This document shows positions 44,589 through 53,395 of a DNA stretch of 64,000 bases, one piece after another; position 1 is the stretch's first letter, and every line of letters starts with the position of its first letter. Under the pieces are notes generated by a model. It did not search any database, was not told the origin of the DNA, and saw only the letters and a list, made by a program, of their open reading frames with translations. The position numbers were made by a program, and so were the translations under genes. This stretch comes from Fundicoccus sp052116145 (GTDB lineage: Bacteria; Bacillota; Bacilli; Lactobacillales; Aerococcaceae). The stretch spans positions 137,099 to 201,098 of the forward strand of contig NZ_JBQKLQ010000006.1 of the NCBI RefSeq assembly GCF_052116145.1, given 5' to 3'.

Positions 44589-45908
44589 TTAACCGATAAA
44601 GACCGGCATAATCCCCATCAAAGCTCCTACAATTACGTAGGTCAAGAAGATTCCGATTGAAATCAAACCAGCTTTCTTCTGCCATGGTCCCATCTCCACT
44701 TCTGTCATACCTAATAGCACATACACAAATGGTACAAGTGGACTTAGTAAGTGGAAAGCTTGTCCCATTAATGAAGCAAATGTCAACTGTAAAGGTGTAA
44801 AGCCATAAGTTAAACCGGCTTCTGCTAAAACTGGCATTACGCCATAGTAGAAGGCATCGTTGTTTAAGAAATAGGTTCCTGGTACTGAAATCAAGGCCAC
44901 AATTAAACCATAGAATAAACTCCAGCTTTCAGGAATAATATTCAATAAGCTGCTAGCAATGGCATCACTCATACCTGAGGCTTGTAAAATCCCCATAAAT
45001 ACCCCAGCGGCAAATACCGTCATAACCACTTGGTTTGCTTCAGCTGCATTACCATCAATACGCGCCTTTTGTTCTTTAACCGTTGGGTAATTGATTAGCA
45101 AGGTAATCACAGTCCCAATCATAAAGATAATCGCAGATGGAATACCTCCCCAAACCAACAAAGCAATTGCACCCAAAGCAATGATCGCATTGATCCAAAC
45201 ATTTTGTGGTCGGCGTAATTCTAATACTGCTGGGTCTTTAATCTCCATAATGCCTTCCAATTCTTCATCCGTCAGATTTGCGACGCCCAATCGTTGGCGT
45301 TCTTTACGTCCCATGATATAAGAAACCACAAACATGTAAATTAAAGCCATAATCATCATCGGTATTAAACCACGCATCACCGCTGATTCATCTACATCCA
45401 TTACTGCAATCGCTCGAGCGGTAGGTCCCCCCCATGGAAGTAGATTAATAATCGAATGTGAGGTCATAGTCAAAACTGCCAAGTCTAACATCTTCATATT
45501 TAAGTGTTTGTAAATTGGTATAAAGGCCGTACAGACGATAATCATCGTAGTCGTTCCATCTCCGTTTAATGACACTCCAGCTGACAGAGCAACTGTCGCT
45601 ATCATTACTTTTAAAGGATCTCCTTTAGCATAGCGAATCATCAACTTTGATAAAGGGTCGAATAAACCCGCATCAATCATTAATGAGAACATGTAAATAG
45701 CAAAGAATAACATGATTCCCGTTCGCGCTGTTGTCATTAAGCCGTCAAAGGCCGCTTCACCAATATCAAAATTCCAAAGCCCCAATCCCTGCCCTAGCAC
45801 TGCCCACACTATAGGCAAAAAGGCTAAGCCTACAAATGGCGATGTTTTTTTGGTCATAATCAAGATCATGAAGACAATAATTAAACTATATCCCATAAAT
45901 GCAATCAT
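44589..45908 (-). CDS. CitMHS-family citrate/carboxylate transporter
   Basis: 439 residues, 11-12 membrane helices, preceded by AAAGGAG. It matches citrate-Mg2+/H+ or citrate-H+ symporters of the CitMHS family: SPFVGLAFLPIVWAVLGQG near the start, the DGDGTT-like segment SLNGDGTTTMIIVCTAFIPI, INLLPWGGPTARAIAVM and FLNNDAFYYGVMPVL near residue 340. It is the first gene of a two-gene unit with isocitrate dehydrogenase. Transport of citrate, isocitrate or a related tricarboxylate is likely. The metal partner cannot be read from the sequence. Confidence 0.88.
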   Translation of the reverse strand: MIAFMGYSLIIVFMILIMTKKTSPFVGLAFLPIVWAVLGQGLGLWNFDIGEAAFDGLMTTARTGIMLFFAIYMFSLMIDAGLFDPLSKLMIRYAKGDPLKVMIATVALSAGVSLNGDGTTTMIIVCTAFIPIYKHLNMKMLDLAVLTMTSHSIINLLPWGGPTARAIAVMDVDESAVMRGLIPMMIMALIYMFVVSYIMGRKERQRLGVANLTDEELEGIMEIKDPAVLELRRPQNVWINAIIALGAIALLVWGGIPSAIIFMIGTVITLLINYPTVKEQKARIDGNAAEANQVVMTVFAAGVFMGILQASGMSDAIASSLLNIIPESWSLFYGLIVALISVPGTYFLNNDAFYYGVMPVLAEAGLTYGFTPLQLTFASLMGQAFHLLSPLVPFVYVLLGMTEVEMGPWQKKAGLISIGIFLTYVIVGALMGIMPVFIG

Positions 45909-46167
45909 ATATATTTCTCCTTTTATAAATATATTTTCCGTTCAAAATATACAAAAATTCTACCCATTTTAAAATTTTCAGTCAAGGTTTAGTGATTAGT
46001 CCTGGGATATTCCTTCACCTGTACGTTACTCATTTTAAAACTAATTAATATTTTCCATACTGATGAATCGTCTTTTATCTCTCCCTACTTATAGAGCTTG
46101 GGTATTTTTTAGTATGCGATATCAAGACCATTCACCTACTATTCAAACACACGAGCGTTTCTTGGCC
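45909..46167. promoter_or_regulatory. Region upstream of the citrate transporter
   Basis: About 260 bases, AT-rich, probably with the leftward promoter of the transporter. No cre site or two-component operator could be named, and no gene is supported. Confidence 0.3.
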
Positions 46168-46878
46168 TTAGCACCTCACATAACGGCGTTTGAAACCAAT
46201 TCTGTCTTTTTCTACTTCTTTCATAATGCTTTCATAAGCAGCTAGCTGTTGATCTTTTTTATTTTCACGTTTAACAATCACCGGGCCGATTGTTGCTGCA
46301 ATCTCTTTTGCTTTATCATGTAACGGTTTATAAGATACACCGACCGTATAAACAAAATTATTCATCGCCGCTTTGGCACGTTCGGGCGCTTCATGTATAA
46401 TTTCCGCTACCTCCTCTAACATTTCCGCGATTTTTTCTGTCTCAAATTCGTGATCTTTACGACTTCCAAGTAACCAACAGTAACAACTATAGCCTGCTGA
46501 CATCCGTAATTCGTCTCCAGAATGAATCCATTTATCCGCTACTTCCTGGGCAATATCCGATTCTGACAAAGTAACTGACACAACATTATCTGCCAACATA
46601 TAAAAATACGCTTGATCCATCCAGCGGTCATAATCTTCGACACTCATCGCGTTAGGTTCTGCAATCATCCCTGCAAAATACATAACATCATAATTTCCCG
46701 TTGCATATAATGCTTCCGCTAAGCTTTGATTTATTTTAACTTGTTTCGACAAAGGTTTCATTGCACCAGTTGCACAACCAAACACTGGTTCTTTGGCACC
46801 ATTGTTCATATACATTTTTTTAAGACGTTCTTTACCTAAACGTTCCAATTCAGAAATTACTGTAGCTGCGTCTACCAT
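46168..46878 (-). CDS. AlkD-like DNA alkylation repair family protein
   Basis: 236 residues, all-helical, resembling the HEAT-repeat DNA glycosylases of the AlkC/AlkD group that remove alkylated bases. It starts VDAATVISELERLGKERLKK and contains the AlkD-like pattern of short amphipathic helix pairs (DYDRWMDQAYFYMLADNVV, VADKWIHSGDELRMSAGYSC). Catalytic Asp and Arg residues known from Bacillus AlkD could not be placed with certainty. The C-terminus is very basic (FKRRYVRC). It stands alone with a ribosome site GGTGAACCGAAGGG. It might bind DNA without being a glycosylase. Confidence 0.72.
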   Translation of the reverse strand: MVDAATVISELERLGKERLKKMYMNNGAKEPVFGCATGAMKPLSKQVKINQSLAEALYATGNYDVMYFAGMIAEPNAMSVEDYDRWMDQAYFYMLADNVVSVTLSESDIAQEVADKWIHSGDELRMSAGYSCYCWLLGSRKDHEFETEKIAEMLEEVAEIIHEAPERAKAAMNNFVYTVGVSYKPLHDKAKEIAATIGPVIVKRENKKDQQLAAYESIMKEVEKDRIGFKRRYVRC

Positions 46879-47083
46879 TTACGTCACTCCTACCCTTCGG
46901 TTCACCTTAACTTTCTAACGATAAACTAATGTTTAAGGTGTTTTTCTAATTTTATTATAATCTAGTCCGTCGCTTTAAGCCAATTAGTATTGACAAAAAT
47001 TCATCCTTAGGTCCGTACTATTCAGTCGATAAATGGCGTACAATCTAAGAAAGACAATTAAACCTTTTAGGAGGAAATTATTT

Positions 47084-47473
47084 ATGAGTTTCTTAGGAAA
47101 TATCATTTGGTTAATATTTGGTGGGTTGCTAAGCGCCATTGCTTGGACCTTTGTTGGTATCTTATGGTCTGTGACTATTGTTGGTCTTCCCATTGGATTA
47201 CAATGTTTTAAAATCGCTCGCTTGAGTTTATCACCTTTCGGTAAACATGTAGAACACAACAGCAACGCTAGGTCATTGCTACTTAATATTCTATGGTTAA
47301 TTTTCGGCGGTATCGAATTAGCGATTGGTCATTTAATCGTTGGCCTTGTATTATGTTTAACAGTCGTTGGTATTCCGTTCGGAAAACAATTTTTCAAACT
47401 AGCTCACCTATCTCTGGTTCCTTTCGGGGCCACTATTCGTCGTAGTAAAAGCCTTTATCTAACAGTAAATTAA
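47084..47473 (+). CDS. YccF-domain membrane protein
   Basis: 129 residues from the ATG at 47084, which follows AGGAGG; the frame upstream is not used. It consists of two similar halves, each with a membrane helix pair and a PIGLQCFKIARLSLSPFG or PFGKQFFKLAHLSLVPFG segment. This duplicated motif is the YccF signature. Function unknown; it is an inner-membrane protein in E. coli and widespread. Confidence 0.9.
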   Translation: MSFLGNIIWLIFGGLLSAIAWTFVGILWSVTIVGLPIGLQCFKIARLSLSPFGKHVEHNSNARSLLLNILWLIFGGIELAIGHLIVGLVLCLTVVGIPFGKQFFKLAHLSLVPFGATIRRSKSLYLTVN

Positions 47474-47477
47474 CAAT

Positions 47478-47538
47478 AAAAATAAGCCGAAAGCATCTCG
47501 TGACCTCATGGATTACAACTGCTTTCGGCTTATTTATT
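47478..47538. terminator. Bidirectional terminator after the YccF gene
   Basis: AATAAGCCGAAAGCA (47481-47495) pairs with TGCTTTCGGCTTATT (47520-47534), 15 bp, with a 24-nt loop and T-rich flanks on both strands. It lies between convergent genes. Confidence 0.85.
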
Positions 47539-47581
47539 TAGGCAAGCTAATCAGTAGAAGGACCGCTAAGTATTAATGGCC

Positions 47582-48565
47582 TTAGCTAGTCACTTCGCGC
47601 AGCCATGTTTTCATGCGTTCTTTCAATTGAGAAAGTTCTCTTCGCGTGGAATTGCCCTTTGGTTCACTCAGTTGCTTTTCATATAATGGGCTTAAATTTA
47701 ACGGATGTCTCGCCATAAATTCCCTGCCGGCAGCTATAATCTCAGCCGCATGCCCAAATGAAAATGTTGACTGAGTCAACTCAAATTGCAAAACGACATC
47801 AGCCGCCTTAATCGAATGATCGATTTGTTGAGACATCATGAAATTCATTGCCCGTAAAACAACTTCATTCGATTTCAAAGCCGGTCCCTCGTAAGTTTTA
47901 CGCTTGATTCCGATTGAGACGACGAATTCCGTTTGCGCTCGGTCAAATAATACGACCGGCGAATTCATTAGCACACCGCCGTCTACCAATTGATAATCGC
48001 CAATTGTCACTGGTTGAATCATGAGTGGATAAGCACTCGAAGCGAGGCAGGCCTCTAAAACACTCACGTCCCCTTCATAAAACTCCCACTGGATGCCATC
48101 TCGCTCTTGAGCAAAATAATCTTTTCGATTAGTAAATACCAGGATTTTCCCACTGATAATATCAACCGTCGGAATGGCGATTGGCATAGGGAGTTCAGAC
48201 AACATAATTCCTCGATAAAGTTCATGTAAAGGACTCACGGCTTCTGCTAGTCGCTGCGAGAGGACTAATCCTGTCGACTGATTGACAGTCAATAAGTTCA
48301 ACCAAATCGATCGCTTCTTGAATAGATCACTGTCATCCAGCACCCTATCCGTTTTTATAATTAATTGTTCGAGTTCAACCACCGACAAGCCATAAGCTAC
48401 ACCGGCAGCCAAAAAAGCGCCCATCGATGTACCAGTTACTGCTGAAATTTTTACACTTTTCTCATTCAATGCTTCTAAAGTAGCCAATTCGGCAAAACTT
48501 TTTGCACCGCCACCCGCAAAACTGATACCTACACTTTTTTGTTTTAATTTTACTGTTATTGCCAT
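47582..48565 (-). CDS. Patatin-like phospholipase
   Basis: 327 residues. It has the patatin Ser-Asp dyad: oxyanion loop SFAGGGAKS (15-23), nucleophile elbow GTSMG with Ser47, and Asp195 in LVDGGVLMNSP. These cytoplasmic enzymes hydrolyse acyl chains of phospholipids or lysophospholipids. The N-terminal beta strand KSVGISFAGGG starts the domain within 20 residues, and a helical, basic C-terminus follows (about 270-327). A GGTGATTGT site precedes the ATG. It is probably a single-gene unit. Confidence 0.88.
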   Translation of the reverse strand: MAITVKLKQKSVGISFAGGGAKSFAELATLEALNEKSVKISAVTGTSMGAFLAAGVAYGLSVVELEQLIIKTDRVLDDSDLFKKRSIWLNLLTVNQSTGLVLSQRLAEAVSPLHELYRGIMLSELPMPIAIPTVDIISGKILVFTNRKDYFAQERDGIQWEFYEGDVSVLEACLASSAYPLMIQPVTIGDYQLVDGGVLMNSPVVLFDRAQTEFVVSIGIKRKTYEGPALKSNEVVLRAMNFMMSQQIDHSIKAADVVLQFELTQSTFSFGHAAEIIAAGREFMARHPLNLSPLYEKQLSEPKGNSTRRELSQLKERMKTWLREVTS

Positions 48566-48628
48566 ACAATCACCTCATTCCTCTCTATTTTACCCTATTC
48601 TTATAAACTAAAAACCAACTTAAGACTG

Positions 48629-48669
48629 AACTAAACACACCCACTTACTTGAAGTGGGTGTGTTTAGGG
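48629..48669 (-). terminator. Strong hairpin downstream of cstA
   Basis: Perfect 16-bp stem CTAAACACACCCACTT / AAGTGGGTGTGTTTAG (48631-48667) with a 5-nt loop, 16 nt past the cstA stop. No U-run follows on the minus strand, so it may act as an mRNA 3' end stabiliser rather than a simple terminator. Confidence 0.6.
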
Positions 48670-48684
48670 GATCATTATTTACTT

Positions 48685-50166
48685 TTACTTAGAAAGCAGC
48701 TCTGGGTATAGTACGCTAATGGCTTTTTGGTCATTCAACAATGGACTATCGTTCGTCAATTCTGATTTCACTTTGGCCACATGGCGCAAGAAGATAGCCA
48801 GAAGTAACGCCGTCACAGCTGTCGCAATAAAGTAAGACACTTGCATTTCTAGTCCAAAACCTATTTGTTCGGTCAATAGATATAAAACAACCATGTATAG
48901 CATGAAGATGCCAGGGATTAGTGTCACCCAGAAGTTTCGGGATTTATATATCAAGTAAGCTGTTGAAACAAAGAGCGCAATCACTGCTGTTGCTTGGTTT
49001 GCCCAGTTAAAATAGCGCCATAGAATATTAAAATCAATAAACATTAAAGCGGTACTGATGGCAATAATTGGAATAGTGATGGCAAAACGATTACGCAATG
49101 GTTTTTGTTCCATTTTAATATAGTCAGCAATAATCATCCGTAAACTACGAAAAGCTGTATCTCCTGAAGTAATTGGTAAAACAATCACCCCTAGAATGGC
49201 AATCGTTCCACCGATTGGTCCAAGTAATCTCATTGAAATATCACTAACGGCAGCTGAAGCTGTTCCCGTTTTAATAATTTCACTCAAATCGACACGGTCA
49301 AATAAAGCCATAGCCGCCGCAGCCCAAATCATCGCAATAATTCCTTCTGTAATCATTGCACCATAAAATACCCAACGGCCTTGACCTTCTTTTTGGATTG
49401 TACGTGAAATGATTGGACTTTGTGTCGCATGGAAACCTGACATGGCCCCACAAGAAATAGTAAAGAAGATGCCTGGAATGATTGATGCTCCTGCAGGATG
49501 CATATTCTGTAAAGAAATTTCTGGTACATTAACAATATTCCCACTTGTCACTAAGGTCACTAAAACACCTACGCACGATAACAGTAAGATTGCCCCAAAA
49601 ATTGGGTAAATTCTACCAATAATTTTATCGATCGGTAGAATGGTTGAAAGAAAATAATAAACAAAAATAATAACAATCCAGAACCACCGACCCATAAAGC
49701 TCGGCGTTAAGTTTGCCAAGAGCGAAGCTGGAGAGGTGACGAAAACGGTCCCCACTAACAGTAGTAATAAAGAAGCGAAAACGTTCACAATATGTTTCAT
49801 AGAATTACCTAAATATTTTCCTGCTAATGCGGGCAAATGATCGCCATTGTTTCTCAAGGAAATCATCCCTAAATAATAATCATGAACAGCTCCTGCAAAT
49901 ATATTCCCAATAACAATCCAAATAAAGGCGACTGGCCCATATAAAGCACCCATAATTGGTCCGAATATCGGTCCAGTTCCAGCAATATTCAGCAATTGAA
50001 TCAGCCAGTTTTTCTGTTCTGACATCGGCACAAAATCACTACCATCTTCTAGCACATAGGCTGGTGTTTCTCTTTCAACTTCTACACCAAAGTTTCTAAC
50101 AATGACTTGAGAATACAATACATAGCCCAAAATAAGCATGACAACTCCACCAATAAATGACAACAA
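48685..50166 (-). CDS. cstA: CstA-family carbon starvation protein (pyruvate/peptide transporter)
   Basis: About 493 residues from a TTG at 50166 (TTG-TTG-TCA). AAAGGAG lies 8 nt upstream and would overlap the alternative GTG at 50175. It is a large membrane protein with some 14 helices. Family features are QIQLNIAGTGPIFGPIMGAL-like SEQKNWLIQLLNIAGTGPIF near residue 55, GAVHDYYLGMISLRNNGDHL and GFHATQSPIISRTIQKE. CstA proteins import peptides or pyruvate during carbon limitation. The protein is shorter than E. coli CstA (~700), matching the Gram-positive short form. Its neighbour block handles lactate and pyruvate, which fits pyruvate traffic. Confidence 0.88.
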   Translation of the reverse strand: MLSFIGGVVMLILGYVLYSQVIVRNFGVEVERETPAYVLEDGSDFVPMSEQKNWLIQLLNIAGTGPIFGPIMGALYGPVAFIWIVIGNIFAGAVHDYYLGMISLRNNGDHLPALAGKYLGNSMKHIVNVFASLLLLLVGTVFVTSPASLLANLTPSFMGRWFWIVIIFVYYFLSTILPIDKIIGRIYPIFGAILLLSCVGVLVTLVTSGNIVNVPEISLQNMHPAGASIIPGIFFTISCGAMSGFHATQSPIISRTIQKEGQGRWVFYGAMITEGIIAMIWAAAAMALFDRVDLSEIIKTGTASAAVSDISMRLLGPIGGTIAILGVIVLPITSGDTAFRSLRMIIADYIKMEQKPLRNRFAITIPIIAISTALMFIDFNILWRYFNWANQATAVIALFVSTAYLIYKSRNFWVTLIPGIFMLYMVVLYLLTEQIGFGLEMQVSYFIATAVTALLLAIFLRHVAKVKSELTNDSPLLNDQKAISVLYPELLSK

Positions 50167-50423
50167 TCTTAACACTCCTTTTAATTTTACATTTACTTAT
50201 GAAACATCTCATGAGTAAATCATAGCACCTCTTCTGTTATATAACAACAAGGAAAAGAAGAGGTGAGAAAGCGCCATCAATATATTCGATCTGTTTTTTT
50301 ATAGACTTTCTCGATATTGTCAAGCTTTACGCAAGCACACTTCAATCGCACTCTGTATTAAAACAGTTTGTTTGTGAAAGGTATCCCGATGAAAAATACT
50401 TAAAATTTCATGTATTTTTTATA

Positions 50424-50457
50424 ATAAAAAAACAACCTTCCGAAGAAGATTGTTGTT
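50424..50457 (-). terminator. Terminator of the CsbD gene
   Basis: Minus strand AACAATCTTC-TTCG-GAAGGTTGTT followed by TTTTTTTATT, directly past the stop codon. Confidence 0.88.
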
Positions 50458-50463
50458 AGTCAA

Positions 50464-50682
50464 TTATTTCTTTCTGTCGTCTTTATCAAAGGCGTCTTTA
50501 ACGCCTTCAACCGCACCATCGATACTTTCTTTCACATCACTGACAAATTCTTTAGCTTTACCTGCTGCTTGTTCTGATTTGCCTTCTGCTTCTGTTCGTT
50601 TATCTCCAGTTGCTTTACCGACTGTTTCTTTGACCTTACCTGATGCTTGGTCTAGTTTTGCATCGAATTTTTCTTCTGACAT
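50464..50682 (-). CDS. CsbD-family stress protein
   Basis: 72 residues, very hydrophilic and Lys/Glu/Asp-rich. The CsbD pattern is clear: EEKFDAKLDQASGKVKETVG, KATGDKRTEAEGKSEQAAGK and KAKEFVSDVKESIDGAVEG. Such proteins are induced by general stress in Bacillus and other bacteria; the biochemical role is unknown. The gene has AGAGGCGATTTTA before the start and its own terminator. Confidence 0.93.
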   Translation of the reverse strand: MSEEKFDAKLDQASGKVKETVGKATGDKRTEAEGKSEQAAGKAKEFVSDVKESIDGAVEGVKDAFDKDDRKK

Positions 50683-50812
50683 TAAAATCGCCTCTTTCTA
50701 TTTATATTAGGTTATTACATTTATTATAATAAGCATTAAAAAGATACGCAAACAAAAAGCCTCCCGCGTAGTTTATGCGCCAGAGACAATTTGTTCATAA
50801 TGAGTGCGTCTT

Positions 50813-51922
50813 TTAGTGGAGGTTGTCAAACAACTCCGTTTTCTTAACATCTTCAATTGTTTGTGTTCCAGCTAATTGCATCACACGGATTAAGTCTTTT
50901 TCGAAGTACTCTAATACTGAACGAACACCTTTCCAGCCACCTAATGCTAAACCATATAATACAGGACGACCTAAAGCGATAATGTCCGCACCACTCGCTA
51001 AAGCTTTAAAGATATGCTCTCCACGACGCACACCTGAGTCAAAGACAATTGGCACACGACCAGCCACTGCTTTAGCGATGCCCTCTAATGTTTCGAACGA
51101 ACCGGGCGCACCATCCAATTGACGACCACCATGATTAGATACCCAAATTCCGTCAGCACCTGCTCCGATTGCTAATAACGCATCATCAGGTGATTGGATT
51201 CCTTTAACAAAGACGGGTAAACCAGAATAGTCTTTTAAGAATTTCACGTCATCTCGAGAAATTTTCTGTTTAGATTGAGCGTAGATGTTGTTTAATGACA
51301 TGTTTTCACCTGATCCCGTTAAATAACGAGAAACGATTGGCATACCGAATGGGTAGACGAATTTATTACGGATATCCGTTTCACGATTTCCACTTAATGT
51401 TGCATCTGCTGTTAAAATAATCGCTGTGGCACCGTCTGCTTTAGCTTCATCAATGATATTCTTGTTGAACTCATCATCTTTACTCATGTAAATTTGGAAC
51501 CAACGTGGACTACCGTTTAGCCCCTCTTCGATTTCTTCAAATTTAGCACCTGAGTAGGCACTAATTGACATGATTGTTCCGAATTCTGAAACACCTTTAG
51601 CTGTTCCAGCTTCTTTCGTTTCATGTGCTAAACCATGAGCAGCGATTGGCGCCATAATAAAAGGCACTTTAATTTCATGTTCGAAAATTTTAGTTGATGT
51701 ATCAGGATATTCAACGTCTGATAAGACACGTGGTAAGATACCTTTGGCATCCCAAGCTTTAGTATTTTGACGTAATGTATATTCGTCCCCGGAACCACCC
51801 GAGACATAACCAAAACCGCCGTTAGGCATTACTTCACGTGCTCTATCTTCTAATTCATAAGTATTAATCACTTCAATATCTTGAATCACCGTTGGGGCTG
51901 CGTATAATTTTTTTTCTGACAT
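50813..51922 (-). CDS. lctO: L-lactate oxidase
   Basis: 369 residues, FMN-dependent alpha-hydroxy acid oxidase that converts L-lactate and O2 to pyruvate and H2O2. It resembles Aerococcus viridans lactate oxidase along the whole length. Active residues map at a constant -1 offset: Tyr39, Tyr145, Asp173, Lys240, His264 and Arg267 (SNHGGRQL). The shared stretches FIMAPIAAHGLAHETKEAG, GTIMSISAYSGA and RVPIVFDSGVRRGEHI support oxidase over dehydrogenase. A difference from A. viridans is GGRQLD in place of GARQLY. It lies 66 nt after the cidB-like gene and probably shares the CcpA- and LysR-controlled promoter at 53135-53163. Confidence 0.94.
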   Translation of the reverse strand: MSEKKLYAAPTVIQDIEVINTYELEDRAREVMPNGGFGYVSGGSGDEYTLRQNTKAWDAKGILPRVLSDVEYPDTSTKIFEHEIKVPFIMAPIAAHGLAHETKEAGTAKGVSEFGTIMSISAYSGAKFEEIEEGLNGSPRWFQIYMSKDDEFNKNIIDEAKADGATAIILTADATLSGNRETDIRNKFVYPFGMPIVSRYLTGSGENMSLNNIYAQSKQKISRDDVKFLKDYSGLPVFVKGIQSPDDALLAIGAGADGIWVSNHGGRQLDGAPGSFETLEGIAKAVAGRVPIVFDSGVRRGEHIFKALASGADIIALGRPVLYGLALGGWKGVRSVLEYFEKDLIRVMQLAGTQTIEDVKKTELFDNLH

Positions 51923-51988
51923 AATAAATTTCCCTCCAAACTTTTATTCACTACTGTTTATTCATTACGGTTTATAAAGTAACTTGTT

Positions 51989-52696
51989 TTAACCAAAGAG
52001 TAAATTGATGATTGGTTGAGCGAATGGTGCAAGAATAACGATGGTAATGCCTGTCACAACGATTGATAAACTAGCCATCGCTCCTTGAACTTCCCCCATT
52101 TCAATCGCTTTAGATGTTCCCATCGCATGAGCTGAAGACCCCATTGCGACACCTTGAGCCACTGGATCTGTAATACCGGTCCATCTCATAATCGTCGGTC
52201 CAATAACCGCTCCAATAATACCTGTAAATACGACGACCGCAACTGTTAGGGAAACGTGACCACCTAATGATTCAGATACACCAATTGCAATGGCTGTTGT
52301 AATTGATTTAGGAAATAGTGTGCCCACCATTGCTAAGTCAAACTTGAATAGGATGCCGAATATACCAATCATCAAGGTATGTAAGATAACACCTGAAAAG
52401 ATACCTAATAGAATTGCTTTGACGTTTTTTTGTAAATAGATTATATTCTTTTCCAACTTAATCGCCAAACTTACAGTTGCTGGTGTGACGAAAATCGCAA
52501 TCACCTTGCCGCCTGCTTCATAAGTCTCATAAGGGATCTTTGCGACTAACAATAGAATGATAATCATCACAATTGAGAATAACAACGGGTTAAACAGTGG
52601 AATTGGTAGGCGTTTATATATTTGAGCGGCTAACACATAAAAGCCAATAGTTAAGCTTAGCCATAAATACGCACTGTCCATTAATGTATTTAACAC
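51989..52696 (-). CDS. LrgB/CidB-family membrane protein
   Basis: 235 residues with about 6-7 membrane helices. Typical LrgB elements are LPIPLFNPLLFSIVMIIILL, FVTPATVSLAIKLEKN, PKSITTAIAIGVSESLGG and MGSSAHAMGTSKAIEMGEVQ. It works with the CidA/LrgA-type partner encoded 1 nt upstream. These pairs affect cell lysis and overflow metabolism, and in Streptococcus mutans LrgAB takes up pyruvate. Followed by lactate oxidase, it suggests a link to pyruvate made from lactate. Assignment to Cid versus Lrg cannot be made from sequence alone. Confidence 0.92.
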   Translation of the reverse strand: MLNTLMDSAYLWLSLTIGFYVLAAQIYKRLPIPLFNPLLFSIVMIIILLLVAKIPYETYEAGGKVIAIFVTPATVSLAIKLEKNIIYLQKNVKAILLGIFSGVILHTLMIGIFGILFKFDLAMVGTLFPKSITTAIAIGVSESLGGHVSLTVAVVVFTGIIGAVIGPTIMRWTGITDPVAQGVAMGSSAHAMGTSKAIEMGEVQGAMASLSIVVTGITIVILAPFAQPIINLLFG

Positions 52697-52697
52697 A

Positions 52698-53072
52698 CTA
52701 CTCCTCCCCGCTTTCTATTTTTTCACCTTTGTACATAAGCGTTTGTACTAACTTACCTACAAATATCATCATTAAGATGGTGGTTACAAACATGATAATC
52801 AAAAGCTGTAACCAAGAACTTGCTAATACATCAAAATTTGTCATCAAGCCTACTCCAGCTGGAACAAATAGAATCGCCATATTATCTGTTAGCCACGTGC
52901 CTACTTCATCAACTTGGCTCATTTTTAGCACATTATAGTGTAAAGCCAAGAACAATAGGACCATTCCAATTACACTAGCAGGTATTGCGACAAAGGGTGC
53001 AATAAGCACCGACACAAATTCACCTAATAGAGAAAATAGAATTATCCAGAACAATTGCATGATCATCTTCAC
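52698..53072 (-). CDS. CidA/LrgA-family holin-like protein
   Basis: 124 residues, four membrane helices. The family core GEFVSVLIAPFVAIPASVIGM, the polar segment EVGTWLTDNMAILFVPAGVG and the charged C-terminus are typical. It is the first gene of a three-gene unit with the LrgB-like protein and lactate oxidase. A predicted cre site and promoter lie 40-90 nt upstream, and a LysR gene is divergent, as in the cidR-cidABC arrangement of staphylococci. Confidence 0.92.
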   Translation of the reverse strand: MKMIMQLFWIILFSLLGEFVSVLIAPFVAIPASVIGMVLLFLALHYNVLKMSQVDEVGTWLTDNMAILFVPAGVGLMTNFDVLASSWLQLLIIMFVTTILMMIFVGKLVQTLMYKGEKIESGEE

Positions 53073-53111
53073 GACTATCTCTCCTAATAATCTTTAATTT
53101 TCAAAAACATT

Positions 53112-53125
53112 CGAAAGCGCTTTTC
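53112..53125 (-). promoter_or_regulatory. Candidate cre (CcpA) site
   Basis: CGAAAGCGCTTTTC matches 11 of 14 positions of the palindromic form TGAAAGCGCTTTCA. It lies just downstream of the -10 box of the cidA-like gene, a position expected to block transcription when glucose is present. Confidence 0.6.
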
Positions 53126-53134
53126 CTTAATTGC

Positions 53135-53163
53135 ATAATAGCACAGAAACGTTCGACTGTTTA
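53135..53163 (-). promoter_or_regulatory. Promoter of the cidAB-lactate oxidase unit
   Basis: Minus strand: TAAACA (53158-53163), a 17-nt spacer ending TGC, then TATTAT (53135-53140), an extended -10. Confidence 0.65.
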
Positions 53164-53272
53164 ATATTGACTGCTTATGTTATGATAAATATTATTTATA
53201 CCCCACCTAACGTCATTTGATTTATTTATGTTATAGTGCTCACAAAAGCGCGTTGATCATTCGATTTATCAT

Positions 53273-53338
53273 TGTCATGACAGTAGTGGTGTTTTCAAAG
53301 AATGCTTGTCTATTCATTAAATTAAATATGTCATGACA
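53273..53338. promoter_or_regulatory. Paired TGTCATGACA palindromes (candidate LysR sites)
   Basis: Two identical 10-bp palindromes, TGTCATGACA at 53273-53282 and 53329-53338, are 56 bp apart between the divergent LysR and cidA-like genes. Flanks are also alike (ATTGTCATGACA and ATGTCATGACAC). Confidence 0.5.
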
Positions 53339-53395
53339 CAATCAGATTGATTGATATAGACTTTGTATATTATTTATCAAGGAGGAAAAAATTGT

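Noticed and set aside
46063..46245. Rightward 60-codon open frame
   Set aside because: It overlaps the end of the AlkD-like gene on the other strand and has no ribosome site or family likeness.
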